Source: Parasponia andersonii (taxonomy: Eukaryota; Streptophyta; Magnoliopsida; Rosales; Cannabaceae). Taken from it: a stretch of 64,000 nt of DNA. The stretch covers positions 568,311 through 632,310 of the forward strand of contig JXTB01000004.1 of assembly GCA_002914805.1 (NCBI GenBank), in the 5' to 3' direction. A model generated the notes under the pieces. It was not told the DNA's origin. It saw only the letters and a list, made by a program, of their open reading frames with translations, and made no database searches. Below, piece by piece: positions 10,101-23,209 of this stretch; position 1 is the first letter of the stretch; every line of letters begins with the position of its first letter. The translations under genes were made by a program, and so were the position numbers.

Positions 10101-12329
10101 ATTCTTTGTGCTGACGAGGTTTAAGGTACTTCATCGCCTTTCTTCGGTCTTCATCAGCAAAGTGTTTGATAAATAGCTCCTCAACTTCATCAGCTAGATT
10201 TATTATCTGTCATTTTCTTAGACTAATGAGCAAATATTTTTCTGGTTCAGAAAGCCTCACCTTAAAAATCTTGAGTCAGACAAGCATATCTAACTTTGAT
10301 TTATGATGAATTTAGTGATATCTATTGTCTCAGACATGAAATGAAGGATCAATGGCCACTTGACAATGTCGGAAAATTACTAAGATAAAATGAAATATTT
10401 GGTGGCCAACATATGAACAAGATCCTAAAATGTCTGAATAGATATTCCTCTAGTGAAAAAAAAAAAAAGAAAGGGTGAGGGGGTGGGTGGGTGTTGTGGG
10501 GTAGGTGGAATTTTATCTTGGTCATATTTACCTTGTCTGAGCTGTTGAAATATGAACTCTCAACTACTTTCAAATAAATGGGAAGAACTTGTTTTCCAGT
10601 AACCTGAGAGAAACAAAGGTAATTCCCTTTTTTGTTAATATGCAAAAAAGAAAGAAACTCTATTTACAGAAAGTGCAAAAGGCCATCCATATTACTTACT
10701 TTGTCAAACTTCTTCAAAATCTTTACGAAGGCAAGCATGTTCAAGTTCCTGAAAATCATAATTATCAAGTCGGAAAATTTAGATTCTCTGTCCAAAATCA
10801 GAACTCAAATAGCTTTTGTTTTCTGTTCTAGAAGAATAGAGGGTGATCAATACCTATAAGTTTTGAGATAGCCTAATCCTTTGTAGAGCTCAACAAAAGC
10901 TCCTTTGATCATCTTCTCTGCATGATGAAGCTTTGTCTTGTTGATTCGAAGCTTGCTTCCTTCCGGAGTGCATTTCTTTGAGTTCTGATTCACCAGATCT
11001 TCCCATACTATGTAGCTGATGGCCGAGAAGGTACGCGAGGGTGTTGTGAGAGGAATGTTTATGCCAAAGTTCTTCCCCTGGCAACTGAATACTTGTCCCG
11101 AAAGAGTTCTTAATTTGCTGTCTTCTCTTTTAATCCCCATTGATTTCCCCAACTCATCAGATGATCTTGAGCAGGTATCTCCATATGACACATCATTTTT
11201 CTCCACCTGATCATCTGTGCTATTGTTATCCTGCAGCTGCTCTTGTTCTGCTCTGTCCCCTATGGACTCCTCTGTATCCCAAATGAAAAGGAATTATGAG
11301 AAAACTCCTTGTACAACAAAACTCTAGAAATAAATGAATTTTATCAACTACAATTAATTCTACTAGATAATCACATTGAACAGCTCAAAGTTTCATGTAT
11401 CTACTATAGTAGCTATTCTTCTGACCTTTTTCTCAATTTTTATATTTTTCATTCTAACAAAGAATGACTTTATCAACTTAGAAACTATATGACAATATAG
11501 CCAAAATAAGGATGAAACATTTGCAATCTCTAGTATCTAACTCTGAATACAGGAACATGCATCCCCTGAATTAAGCTTGTCTAAGACAACTTTTAAATAC
11601 ATTTTCTGGCTAATGGGACATGCTAGATTATATGTAAACTTGTGTTTATATAAATATATAAGTATGTACCACGGGAGATTGTGCATGATATGGATGCATC
11701 CTCCTTGGAGTCCTGCAAGGAACTAGCTCCTTTGCCGCGCTGCTGCTTGAATGCAGTCTTGGCCTCAATGAGAATCTCCATCTGTTTCTTCAAAGACTCT
11801 CCTCTCTCGAGAAACTCCTTTTCTTTTCCTTTATAGAACTGATTCACTTTGTTGAGCTGAAGGTCTAAACAGTTAAAGAATTCTTTAGCAGCGTCGGTAT
11901 CAGCGAATTGCTCCAACAATTCGGTCTCATACACGTCTCCCTTACTCGCTGAGCTGGCAAGCTTCTTATGAACCTGCAAGTAGTGATCAACATTGAACAC
12001 CACATTAGTTCACAAACACAAAACAGAACACAAAAACATTTTGCAGAAAGAACAAGAAGAAAACAAAAGAGAGATTTGAGTTGTACATGAATAACTTCAT
12101 GATGATCTTTACGTTGAGGACCAAAGAGAGAGAAATTCTTCAGAGACGTCAAAAGGGTATTTGACAAAGAGCTGTTTGGGTGCTTATTTGGAGAGTTGTT
12201 GTTGTTGTTGTTAGTAATATTAAGGAGATGGATTTTTTTGAGGTCCTTCTTGAGTTGCCAGTAATCAACAAAAGCTTCTTTCCATTCGGGGACTAATTGG
12301 CCCTCAAACTGCTTAGAAAACTTCACCAT
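7142..12329 (-). CDS. PHO1-H1: PHO1-H1-like phosphate exporter (SPX-EXS protein), 14 exons
   Basis: Exons (high to low): 12329-12087, 11973-11670, 11271-10854, 10748-10700, 10603-10532, 10206-10077, 9370-9241, 9123-8874, 8785-8681, 8568-8524, 8420-8268, 8151-7873, 7507-7371, 7232-7142. They join in frame to 801 residues, near the usual family length. The N-terminal SPX domain starts [20 protein letters not shown], continues with [10 protein letters not shown] and includes [21 protein letters not shown] domains bind inositol pyrophosphates. Transmembrane segments follow ([20 protein letters not shown]), then the EXS domain with [19 protein letters not shown] and [11 protein letters not shown], ending [15 protein letters not shown]. 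Known role: phosphate export to xylem from Golgi/trans-Golgi and plasma membranes. Resemblance from memory is to Arabidopsis PHO1;H1. The start is the first ATG that opens the SPX domain; an in-frame ATG 54 bases upstream would add residues absent from the family. A GTT/AAC repeat in exon 1 gives six consecutive Asn. Intron 7 uses a GC donor. The gene appears intact. Confidence 0.95.
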
Positions 12330-12720
12330 CTTTTCTTTTCTTATTTTTCTCACTAAAAATTTTCCAAGAAAAAAAACACACACAAAAAAGGAAGAAACAA
12401 ATAAGAGAGAAAAGAGAGAGTTAGATAGTGTTGTGAGTGGTTCAATGGAAGGCCAATTGAGACATTTAAGGGGGTGAAAAAGGAATTTTGATTGATGTGC
12501 TCATACCGATGCTCGACAGCACATTCTAAAATATCCTTTGCACTTATACCGTCCTATGCTTCCTCCACTTGAAAAGGGTATCATAGATAGTTATAGTGGG
12601 ATATATAGATACATAGCTTCGCCGGAAAGTTTCTCCGAACTACCGCCGGCAAGGATGGCTACCTAGCTAGCTTCCCTCCAACATATTCTCTCATGAAGAT
12701 TTTAAAAGAGAATTTTGCTT
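12330..12720 (-). promoter_or_regulatory. PHO1-H1 5' leader and proximal promoter
   Basis: The 90 bases just upstream of the ATG are A-rich with GA repeats (12399-12420), a common plant leader composition. A TATA-like CTATATATC sits near 12601-12612 on the minus strand, which would give a leader of roughly 240 bases. I looked for the PHR1-binding P1BS motif (GNATATNC) up to about 13000 and saw only near misses, such as ACATATTC at 12680. The start of transcription is inferred, not shown. Confidence 0.35.
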
Positions 12721-13980
12721 ATTTAACGTGGAATATATTGAAGTGGGACCAAAAATTAAAAAAAGTAAAATGAATGACATAAGTTTAAAAATACTTGAAA
12801 GCAATGGCCATTTGGAAGGCATTTATATTATAAGTTTGTCATTTGTTATTATTATACTAAATATCGAATCACATGTTTTCTTTTCATTGGTATGCTTTTA
12901 TTTCGGAGATGATATAGGAACTTCAGTTGCATATTTTGCTTCCCTAATTTACTACCCAAAACCAGTTTGTTTTAGAATTGAGTATGCATGGAGTCAAGGG
13001 CATTTTGGACACTTGCTGAGAAATGCCCCATAAGTGAGTCAAGAGCTGCTTATATGAAGAAGTGAAGCTTATTGGTTGAAGTATTTAGAAGCACACAAAT
13101 GTGGTATCTAATTAGACCAGCCTGATTTCCACTAATTGTGGATAAGTAAAAAAGGTTCAATTATTAGGCATTTGTTTTGTTGGTCATTCTTTTTTTGTTT
13201 GTGGCATTGGGAATTAAAACATTAAAGGGATAAGATATCGTGTGGTAGGCTTTATACAAAAAAAAAAAAAAAAGAAAGCATATCACCCCATCATCACTTA
13301 AGGCATATAATGCAGATATCAACTTAGTTCATCATATGTGTTTGGGCAATTTGATGATTTTCAAGACCTGATAATTTTGGTTGGTCATCAGATCACCATA
13401 TTTCAGTACTAATATTTTGTATACTCTCCATAACATGTGTGTAACATATATGATTTTGGATAAGTTCAAGATTCATTATTAGAGTGTTGAAATATTCACT
13501 AACAAGTTAAATCTGGAAAACCCGACCCGATCCATTTGGATTAGCAACCATAATTGATTATTTGATATGCAGAATCTTCTTTTTTTCTTTATCCATATGC
13601 TTTGGTGTAGCTAGTGAGATCGGATTAGGCACAAGATGCCAAGAGCTATTCATATGCGGTTTCCATTTTTATAGTACTATTCTTGAAAGAAAAGTAATCT
13701 GGAGTCTTTTATAAAATGACCATAAAAGGATAAGCAATCACATTACATGCACATATGGTTTTTTTTTTTCCCGTAAGAATGCACTGTGCATATATGTATG
13801 ATAGACATATGATAAAACATATATTAATTGTTGGGCTGCTAGTATTCCTAGTAGCAATTAGAGCAGGTGACTAGGAGGAGGTTCCATGTTCTATTCCTTT
13901 GTTCTAGACCCACTTGATCTATTGCCAATTTGTCAACATGAGACCCATCACCAAGACACTCAAATTTTCAAAATCCATAG

Positions 13981-14041
<61 letters not shown>

Positions 14042-15172
14042 TTTCCTACTGGACATGGATTGCACCGTCCACCTATTAGTTGTGGAAAATTGACAGCGTG
14101 CTTAAGGTGGCTGACTCAAAGATACGCCTTTATTATATCTTCTCCGTACCATTCTTTCTCAATCCATATATATTTTTCCTCTTTTTTTTTTGAATATATT
14201 CGCTTGAAAGAGAACCCGATGAATAGTAGAATTACTGTAGGTTAGAGAGAGAGAGAGGGGGGGGGATTAAGGACCAATGTTTCTTAACTAATTAACACTA
14301 TACGATTATTATTCGTAGGCAGTTTGGGAAGAATAATTTCAGACAAGACCAAACAATGTTGGCTATCTATATATCTGCCATATATATATATATATATATT
14401 GGAAAAAAAAAATGATTCTTTATGACTTATGAGTATTAATATCACCGCGACCTAATAAAGTACGTGCATTACTTGTAAATTAACCTTGCTGTAAGTGTGT
14501 AGTAATATCACTACTGATAAAGAATGGATTTTTTTCTTTAATATAGTAATAAAAAATTGTGAGAATTGATGAATAATATGCTATACTATTACATGCATTA
14601 ACTTTATTTTTCTCTAATAATATAAGGTTTAGATTATCATCAACTAAAACTCACTAATCAATGTGAAATGATAAATAAAGCACGATCGTACATGAGATAT
14701 TATTAATTTCATGAGAAAAACTTATTTGAAATAGCAAAAGTCTGCATGACTTGATGATCATTGAATGTGTCTTGAACTTCAAAGTGATTAAGTTTATAAC
14801 AATGTAGTTAATATTGAAATATTCATCTTGATTGGTTTAAAAGCCTATAACATGTAAAGAGTAAAACTAGGGACACTCCCAAAAACTAGAACCAAATATG
14901 TGGTTTGATTTTCAAAGACAAAATGTTAATTAATTCAGTATAATTTCACTTTGAGATGAAATGAGATTTACAATCATATAATGAGTATTTCTATCATCAT
15001 TCATTCGTTAATGGAATTGAAAATTAGGGTTAGAATGTCAAAAATAAGTGGGAAGGCGTTGTTTTTTGTGACCTTTCCTATTAAAGAAGCTCCAAAGCGC
15101 GTAGTTTCCAGTCTATCAAACATGTTAATTTGGTTGTGAAGTAAGAAAACAAGAAAACACGATATTTATCTC

Positions 15173-15206
<34 letters not shown>

Positions 15207-17615
15207 TCCACATAGAGCTTTAGTAGTTAAAGAGGGGGAGGGTGAAAAAAGTTACACACACGAAATCTAGGCTTTAGAAGTATAGAACCAATGATAAACA
15301 ATGAAAATGATGGTCTGATTCGGATACCATATTATAGGTGCGCCATAGTAGAGCGACCCAAACCCAACCCTCATGTATCTTAATTCTCTTCTCTCTCTCT
15401 ACCCTCTCCCATTCATTACATTGTCACCTAGTTTCTACTCTGTCTTGTTTACCATAAAGAAATTGAGGAAAAGGGGAAAAAAGAAGTTTGACCCCACATA
15501 GACCTATATATGGTCATTTATATATTGACTAAAGAATTAGTGGCCGTTGATTATATAACTTTCAATATATGATGATCAATCATAATCTAATTTATTATAT
15601 ATGTTAGTCAATGCAATTTACCGTGATTTTACTTTTTATTAGTATTAGATTTAGATTACTGTCAATTTGTAATTCTAAAATAATGTGCGCGTCTCTTTTG
15701 AAAAGGCCGGGATTCGTTTTACTATCTTTTAACTTTTTTCTTTTTATTCGATACTCAGCTAATTTTAGCACCTTACAATGGTTTTTTCTTCATTGCGTTT
15801 CCAAATAATTGTCCCTCTTCTCTGTTTTCATTTTTCCCTCCTTGACTATGGATATTTTTGGGAATTTTTTTTTCTTTTACCTTTTTTTGTGTGTGTGTTG
15901 GGGGGGGATTTGGCCACTAGTTGTGACGTCTGACTAAGTGAACAAATTGAGATTTTGGTATGTGGGCAAGTTTGAGTGGAAATTAATATTACTTGATATC
16001 TGTCTCCATATTTTTCTTTTCCCTTCAATGGTCCTAATATTTGACTCTTTTGTTCAATACAAAGGACGGAAGAAATTTCATAGGTTGTTTGACTCTTTTT
16101 GCAGATTATTTAGCCACAACATTCTTCTGTTTTTTCTTTCTCTATATAACTTCTAACTCTCAGGATCCCTACTCTACTGGAGAAAGACTCTCACGTTAGA
16201 ATGATCCTCTTCAATATGTTTTTCTGTATTTTAACTCATTATACAAAAATAATCCTTCTATATGTATGAAAACATATATTTAGTATATTAGATGCCGTGA
16301 TCTAGATTTATAAGGGCTTTCTTCCACCATGTCTCCATATCTGCATAGAAGACTATTATTTGTTTCTATTTTTTTTGGTACGGTTTTCTTCTATATCTAA
16401 AGAACTTTGAGATTAGAATCAAATATAAAATATCAATCTACGGAATTTCCGTCAGTATATCAGTATGAGCGAGACAATTGGATGGTAAAGGGTGTTTTCA
16501 AAAAGCTAGATATATATGAGTATTTCTAGCAGAGATCTCTTATGGAGTTCCGTGGACTGACATGCCAATATGAAGTAATGGTTTAGCTATTTGTTTACTG
16601 TAATGAATTATTGTAATGTGATCTTTGTATAGAATTTATTATTGTTTTATCTGTTTTGATTGAATGAAACTATTCTTTATAACAAAACATAAATTTCACG
16701 AAATGCACGATAAATTGCTCAAAATACTATCAAATTGTCCATTTCAACGGTTAACTTTCACACCACACATAAGATTTACGCGAGTCTTTTCTTTCAGAAC
16801 ATAATAGATAATTTCTCATTAATTACTTTCTATTTCTCCCTAGAAGAAATTAAAGAATTATAAAAAATTAAATACAAGAAATATTAGAAGCTATGGCGGA
16901 ATAATTTGAAAAGTTTTCCTGGTTTGTGGCCTAATTTTTGACCAACAATCCATGCATCAATTGAGATTTCAAGACAAGAATTTATGCCGCCAGGGCATTT
17001 AATTACTTTTCTTTAATTCCACCCCATGTATTTTACTTTCCACCCCACACATAATGTCTTAGTTCACTAAAATCCTAAGATCAACAACCAGATTTATTGA
17101 CCGTCACTGCTAAAAAGGCATTATTTTCAGAAGATCCATTGTAAGTAAATGAATTTATAATGATAAACAGACCAAATTCATCAATAATAATTCGGCATGC
17201 ATTTTTGGTATATTTGTCCCATTATTAATGAATATGGTATACTTGAACAAGACTAATCAACATCCCAACCTTCCCATCCCATCTCATCCCACGCGTCCGG
17301 AAGATAAAATTTATGCTTAATGCTTTGCATTTTGTTTCATGAGTATGAGATGCCACTCTTCAATTGCACTGCAATTATTTTGGTCCAATTACATCATATA
17401 TATGAAATAAATATATATACATATATACATATTATCTTTGTAATTGTGTGAGAAAATAAAATAATCAAACCTCCAATGTACGAGCCAGCTATAGTGTAAG
17501 AAAATTATGATTCCGAGCATATGATTCTTTATTTGATTGTATATATGCATGGATGGTTCTGAAAGTACCTTTGAAATAAAAATATATTATTATGTACGTA
17601 GCTAGATAAAAGAAT
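12721..17615. other. Long intergenic region with microsatellites
   Basis: No convincing gene. The 119-codon frame at 13886-14245 is an artefact of a long CT repeat that encodes Ser-Leu. Other small frames (12728-13033, 15611-15808, 15938-16156) are Phe/Leu/Ile-rich and match nothing I know. TA repeats lie at 14380-14399 and 15181-15207. The right part stops at the ATC target duplication of the CACTA element. Confidence 0.55.
13982..14039. repeat. (CT)29 microsatellite
   Basis: An uninterrupted run of 29 CT dinucleotides, long enough to be polymorphic between individuals. Confidence 0.98.
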
Positions 17616-18659
17616 ATCCACTACGACAAAAGTGACAATATGTGGTATTTGAAAATGTCAATATTATTTATTTTTAGTGACATTTTTCAATTTAGTGACA
17701 TTTTTGGCAAGTGTCGATGATACTAGTGTGACTAAATGTCCTAATGACATTAGAAATGTCATTATAACATCTTTTTTAGTGGTATTTTCAAAATGCTACT
17801 AAATTGTATTAGTGGTATTTTCAAATGTAACTATATTATTTAACTTAATAAATATAAAATCTTTTAAAAAGTCAAAGGAAAGTTTTAGTGGCATTTTAAA
17901 AATGTTACTAAATCATACTATGATATTTAGAAAAATGTCATTAAACTAGCTTGCTTAAAAAAAATTGTGATATTTTAAAATGGCAGTAGGCCATGATACT
18001 AAAAAGTTAATTAATAAGCCGTGCTAATTTATTAATTAAAATAATATTGATTTTAGTTTTTTTTTAAGATCTTCATTTTAGCATTATTATTTCAAAAACT
18101 AATTCTAATAATATTAAATAAAGAGACAATACATGCAACGTTTAAGTAATTCTGAGGGAAATTTTTTTTATTAAAATAAAGAGAAGAGATACACTAGTTC
18201 AAAAAAGGGAAAAAAAATAATAAGAAACAAACAAAACAACTACCGAGCTGTGCCTCATCAAAACCTAATTAGGCAAAACCCAATGCGAAAAATCCTAGTC
18301 AGGAAAAAGAGTACATCAGCTGAATCAGTAGTAACAAAACGAAACTTGTCTCTGTACATAAAAAAGCTGCAGAAATTCAGATGAAAAATAAAAATATTTA
18401 CTAGAGCATAGTTTATCAGAAAAATAGACTCATTCCAATTAATCAGGAAATTGTGTATCTGAATCCTGTGAAATCTGCACAATTTTAAACAAAAAATAAT
18501 TAGCATACCTATAACCATTTTATATATAAGATAAGGAAAAAAAACAAGAGTGAAATGAATTTGATCAAACATGTTTCCTTAAATTTTTCATAAGGAGGAA
18601 AAAAAACTACTAAAAATTACAATTAAATTAAGAAACACTTTTAATGTTCGAACTTTTAT

Positions 18660-21281
18660 TTAACTTACTATAAATGCTGTAGGCCATGCAATAGGTGCTC
18701 CAATAACTTGACCAACTTAAATTGTCCATACGATCTAATTAGTTGCTCACCGGGCTTGATAGGGACTTGCATAATTACTTTAGAAAAAAATGATCCTAGT
18801 GCTTCTCCTCTAACTTCTTTCAATGGATCTATACTACTAAGGAGACCAATAGCGATTGTTTCAGGTTCATTAGTTATACTCTTTATATTGACTACATCGC
18901 TAACCTGCACAATCAAAATTATTGCACATCAGTAATTATGTTAAAAATATAACAATGAAGTAGTAAAAGAAAGTGTTAAAATAATATGTGTATATATATA
19001 ATAAAAGGAATTGAAGATTGGGACACGTAGACTCTCATACTAGGGGTAGAGTTTGAGAATTATTTCTTATTATACAACAAATGAATCCTATTTCAAGATA
19101 GTTGTTTATTATATAATTATTATCGAATTATATATATATATATATATATATATCAATTTGTCGTATGTAATCATAAATAAGAAAAGTACTAGGCCTATCA
19201 TCTATTAAATATAGATGCTAAACTTTAATAGATCAATTAGTTATCTTGGAATTGAATATACTAAGAAAAGCTTAATTAGTTAATAAACTTTTTGTTAGTT
19301 GGAGTAGTATTTGGACAAAAGCCTATATATAATTATATACGTTGAAAGTATGAACTAATTAAATTCACTATCAATAAATCAAAGAAGAAAGAAAATGTGG
19401 AAAGCATCAAAAAAATAAGTAGACTACTGTTAATAATTTGCCTCAAGGACTTAGACGAAACAACACAACTTTTCACAAGAATTTCATTGAGCTAAAAGAA
19501 GGTGTTAAAATATTTTAATTAATATAAAAAGTATTAATCAAGTAGTGTGATTTTACCTGAGCAACAGGAGTATCATATGCTGATGATGAAAACCACAATT
19601 GACGTCGAGGTGCTTGGTTATGAGAAGTAGAAGCATGTGAGGCCTACATACATACTACTATCAATACAAGTATAATTTATGGGGCTAATAATCTTAAAAA
19701 TGAAATAAAAACAAAACCTTAACTTGTAGTGTAGATATGTGGTCGTTATTATTTTGATTTGGGGCCTACATATATAAATAAATTTAATTAAATAAGTAAG
19801 ATTTATTATTTAGTAATTTTGTTTGAAATGAAATAAACATAAGAAACTTAACCTGTAATGACTGATTGAGTGAAAGAGCCTCAGTAAAATTTTGAACTCT
19901 AGACCTTAAATTATTTAGTTCAGTTTGCAAGGTATCCACGTACTCATTTCGGTTTCGTTTCTAAGTTGATGTATCTCCCCAGACATCAGATGGGCACACA
20001 CCAAATCCATACAAGCGAACTTGTCCATTCTTTTCTTCACCCATTACTTCTGAAAAAGTATCATTTCGACTCTTCTCTTTGGATGCATCTTCATTCAAAC
20101 TTGACTTTTGTTGTAAACGTAACTATCATTCAATTAACATCATCAGAAATATAATTTAATATAAAATAAAAATACACGAAACTAATAACATATTGATTAT
20201 GAAGTATAAATGATCTTACCATAATTTCTTTTGTCCTGTCATTAGTAACACTCCCATCTTTCTTGGTGTAGGAAATTTTAAACATACTTGCACGTGTTGG
20301 TGTACATCCAATTTTCTTCTTCTACAAAGAAAATATAACATTTACAAATTTTTATTGAAAAGAACAATCAATGTGTTCTTAACATAATACGATATTTAAT
20401 TTTCTATATCATTGTAATTTTTAATTTTTACCTGTGATATCCTAATTCATGCAAAGCTATTTGTGCCAGTCCTATGATTATACTTTTTTTTGGCACGGCT
20501 AGCCTTATTTTTGGCACTCCTCCGCTAGAAGAGCATTTAAAAAAAAAAAAAGAAATGCATAGAGTTCAATATATAATGAACACTTAGAGTGAAAAAAAAA
20601 AAAAAAAAAAAAAAAAATAAATGACATAGTTTTTAAAATAAAAAAATACATTTGCATCTTTTGTTGCCCAATACTTTATCAGTTTTTCCCACTGATCATC
20701 ATATTCCCTTTTGTCCTTAAATTTTTTTTGTTCCTCAAAAGTCAGGTGCTCCATATAATATGTTTTTTAAGAGAAGACTTCCAATCTCTCAATTTCCTAC
20801 CACAAATCTTCATGGCCCAAGTCTTAGCATCAATAAGAATTGCAAACTTTTCCTATAATAATCCAAAAAGTGAATATTAGCAAAGTAATATAAAAACTAC
20901 ATTGGCATTAGTACTAATAACTTGTAATATAAACTTCAAATCCAATACCAATTACATAAATAATACATGTATAATATTCCACATTCTATTTTTGTACTTA
21001 TCGAGTACTTTATGCCAGTTTTTGTAATTGATTGGAGCATTCTTTCCATCCTGTACTAATGTGCCAATAAAGCTAGATAACTTATTTACATTTTCATCAT
21101 CTGATTGGCTATATTTGTTACACGTGATTGGTATCTTATCACCATCATGATTCCCCCAAATGTCACGCATTTGTGTTGGACCTCGACGAGATTTTATAGT
21201 AGTATCTTTATCTGCCAACATATCTGTAAATGAGCAGATGCCATCTTGCAAAGCCAATCTATATTGCAAATACGGGTCCAT
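18660..21281 (-). pseudogene. CACTA accessory protein (Ptta/En/Spm plant transposase family), broken
   Basis: The minus strand holds a multi-exon gene read from 21281. Exon 1 (MDPYLQYRLALQDGICSF, then GPTQMRDIWGN, ending near 20965) is open. Later pieces follow in order: KFAILIDAKTWAMKICGRKL (about 20850-20780), KREYDDQWEKLIKYWATKD (about 20715-20655), SAKNKASRAKKKYNHRTGTN (near 20515-20460), GCTPTRASMFKISYTKKDG (near 20310-20245), VRLYGFGVCPSDVWGD (near 20030-19980) and a C-terminal part, VVNIKSITNEPETIAIGLLS (18905-18845). These are typical of the plant Ptta/En/Spm proteins encoded beside TNP2-type transposases, thought to bind element ends. Lesions seen: a lost A in an A run near 20768, a TGA for Arg near 20450, a TAG near 19963, and a shift near the C-terminus. 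Exon edges are approximate. Confidence 0.7.
20590..20627. repeat. Long poly-A tract
   Basis: A run of about 28 A residues (20592-20617) within an A-rich stretch inside an intron of the CACTA accessory gene. It is a candidate for assembly length error. Confidence 0.9.
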
Positions 21282-23209
21282 ATCTGCTCAAGTTTCAATT
21301 ACAAAGAATTAATAATGCTTTTGACTATTGTAAAATTCATTTGTAAAAGAATCAAAATTAGGTTATGAGCTGAGTTTTACACATTCATATACATAGTTTT
21401 CGATCATAGTTGTAAGATATTAGGATTGTCAAATCCACAACCGTTTATACCAAAATAATCATAAATAAGAGCATGTATTTTACTAATTATAAAAAAGAAA
21501 AAAGAAAAAGAAAAGAAGATAAAAGACTTCTATATTATATATATATTTTTAACTCTATTTCCACTAAAATAATTCAGTTAAGTAGTTTGAAATTGAAAAA
21601 TGTGCTAAAATTTCCTTTGAAAGAATATTAGTATAGATCAGTTCTCAATGTGTAGTATATAATTAGCTGTACTAAATCAAAGATTTTCTTATTAACATAG
21701 TCAATTTTTGATTCGGTAGCAAATAGTACTCAAAAGTCAAAAGAAACAATCAAAGTGAAAATTTCCTAAAGCAATCCGTCAAATCTTATTACCCAACAAA
21801 ATCATATATCTTAAATGCAACTAATTAATTCCTTGAGGCTAACAAAATTTTGGGATTTTATTAAAGTCAAAAGATTGAACTATTTATTATATATAGTTGA
21901 GCTCTAAACAACCCCTAATTTGATTGATCGGCATATAAATCCTCTTTTATATTTGACAATTCACAGTACTTAATATTCACACCTTAGGAATATATATTCG
22001 ATCATTTTTCCTTATAAATTGCTACCGTACACCTAATTAATTTCCTGAAACTGAAACCTCCTTAATATCAACATCAATTTTGGGATCTATCAAATATATA
22101 AAGATTTCTATGACTGTCAAAGAAATAACCATAATAATAATAACTAAAAACAAAAACAAAAAAAAAAACCTTAATGTGAAAGAGACAAATAAAACGAAGA
22201 ATTAACTTAAGATTTCAAATATTACCTGAGAATCGATTCTCTTAATTTGAAGCCTTTAAGTCATGAAGAAAGAGAAGAAATGAGTTAGACTCGTATAAAC
22301 AATTAGATAAAGCAAATATGATATTAAATTCCTAAGAGAAGTTAAAAAAGGCGCCTTCCCTCCAAAAGAATAGGGGAAAAAAAAAGAGCGCCATAAACAA
22401 GTTTCGTGAAAATTAAAACGCATAAATATCGGACGTGGAGTATTTGATTTTTTTCACTTTTTTTATGTATATATTTATCTTTTACGTAGGGGTTAGACAT
22501 TTTAATCTGAGGCCATTTTTAACATTTTTTAATTCCAAATAAGATTGAGTACGAGTTCTAGTTTTTTTATTTATTTGTTATTTAGTTTCTTTGTCTATTT
22601 CTTTTGTTGGCGTAAAGATTATCACATATATATCTTATATAAATTTATTTATATATCCTAATATGTATTTTATAGATAATATATGCAAAAGATAAAAATA
22701 ATGTAGAAGTTTATCGTGCTGGTAAAAATTAATTAATACTTATCTTATATATAGATAAAATATATGAAATTTATTTATCTAATTCTTTTGGCCACAAGTT
22801 TTACTAATCCTACTATGTGTCTACTTGTCTTCCTAGTCAGTTACATATATACTCTAACTTCCATAAATATTATATAGTCTGAGACCTTCTACAGTGCACG
22901 ACAATAACTATCCTCAATTCTCAACCATCAATTAATTCCAGATTTGAAGTTTTAATCTTTCGGTATGAACCTTTTCATTTTTTTTTAATAATCGTATTTT
23001 TCCGAGTTTCTTAACTATTGTAATTGGGTCTAAATTAATAAGGTCGGTCCTTTTATCTTTTGTCTTGTTTTTATATGTATTATTTATTTTAACTTTTATT
23101 TCAGAAAACTAATATATAGTATATCATTTTGAGTATTGTTTTTAATTAAAAATTATTTCTTATGGATTCATATAGGTGGCACTTCATATTTGTTTAGAAG
23201 AATTTATTT

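Noticed and set aside
13886-14245. 119-codon plus-strand frame
   Set aside because: It is mainly the (CT)29 microsatellite translated as Ser-Leu.
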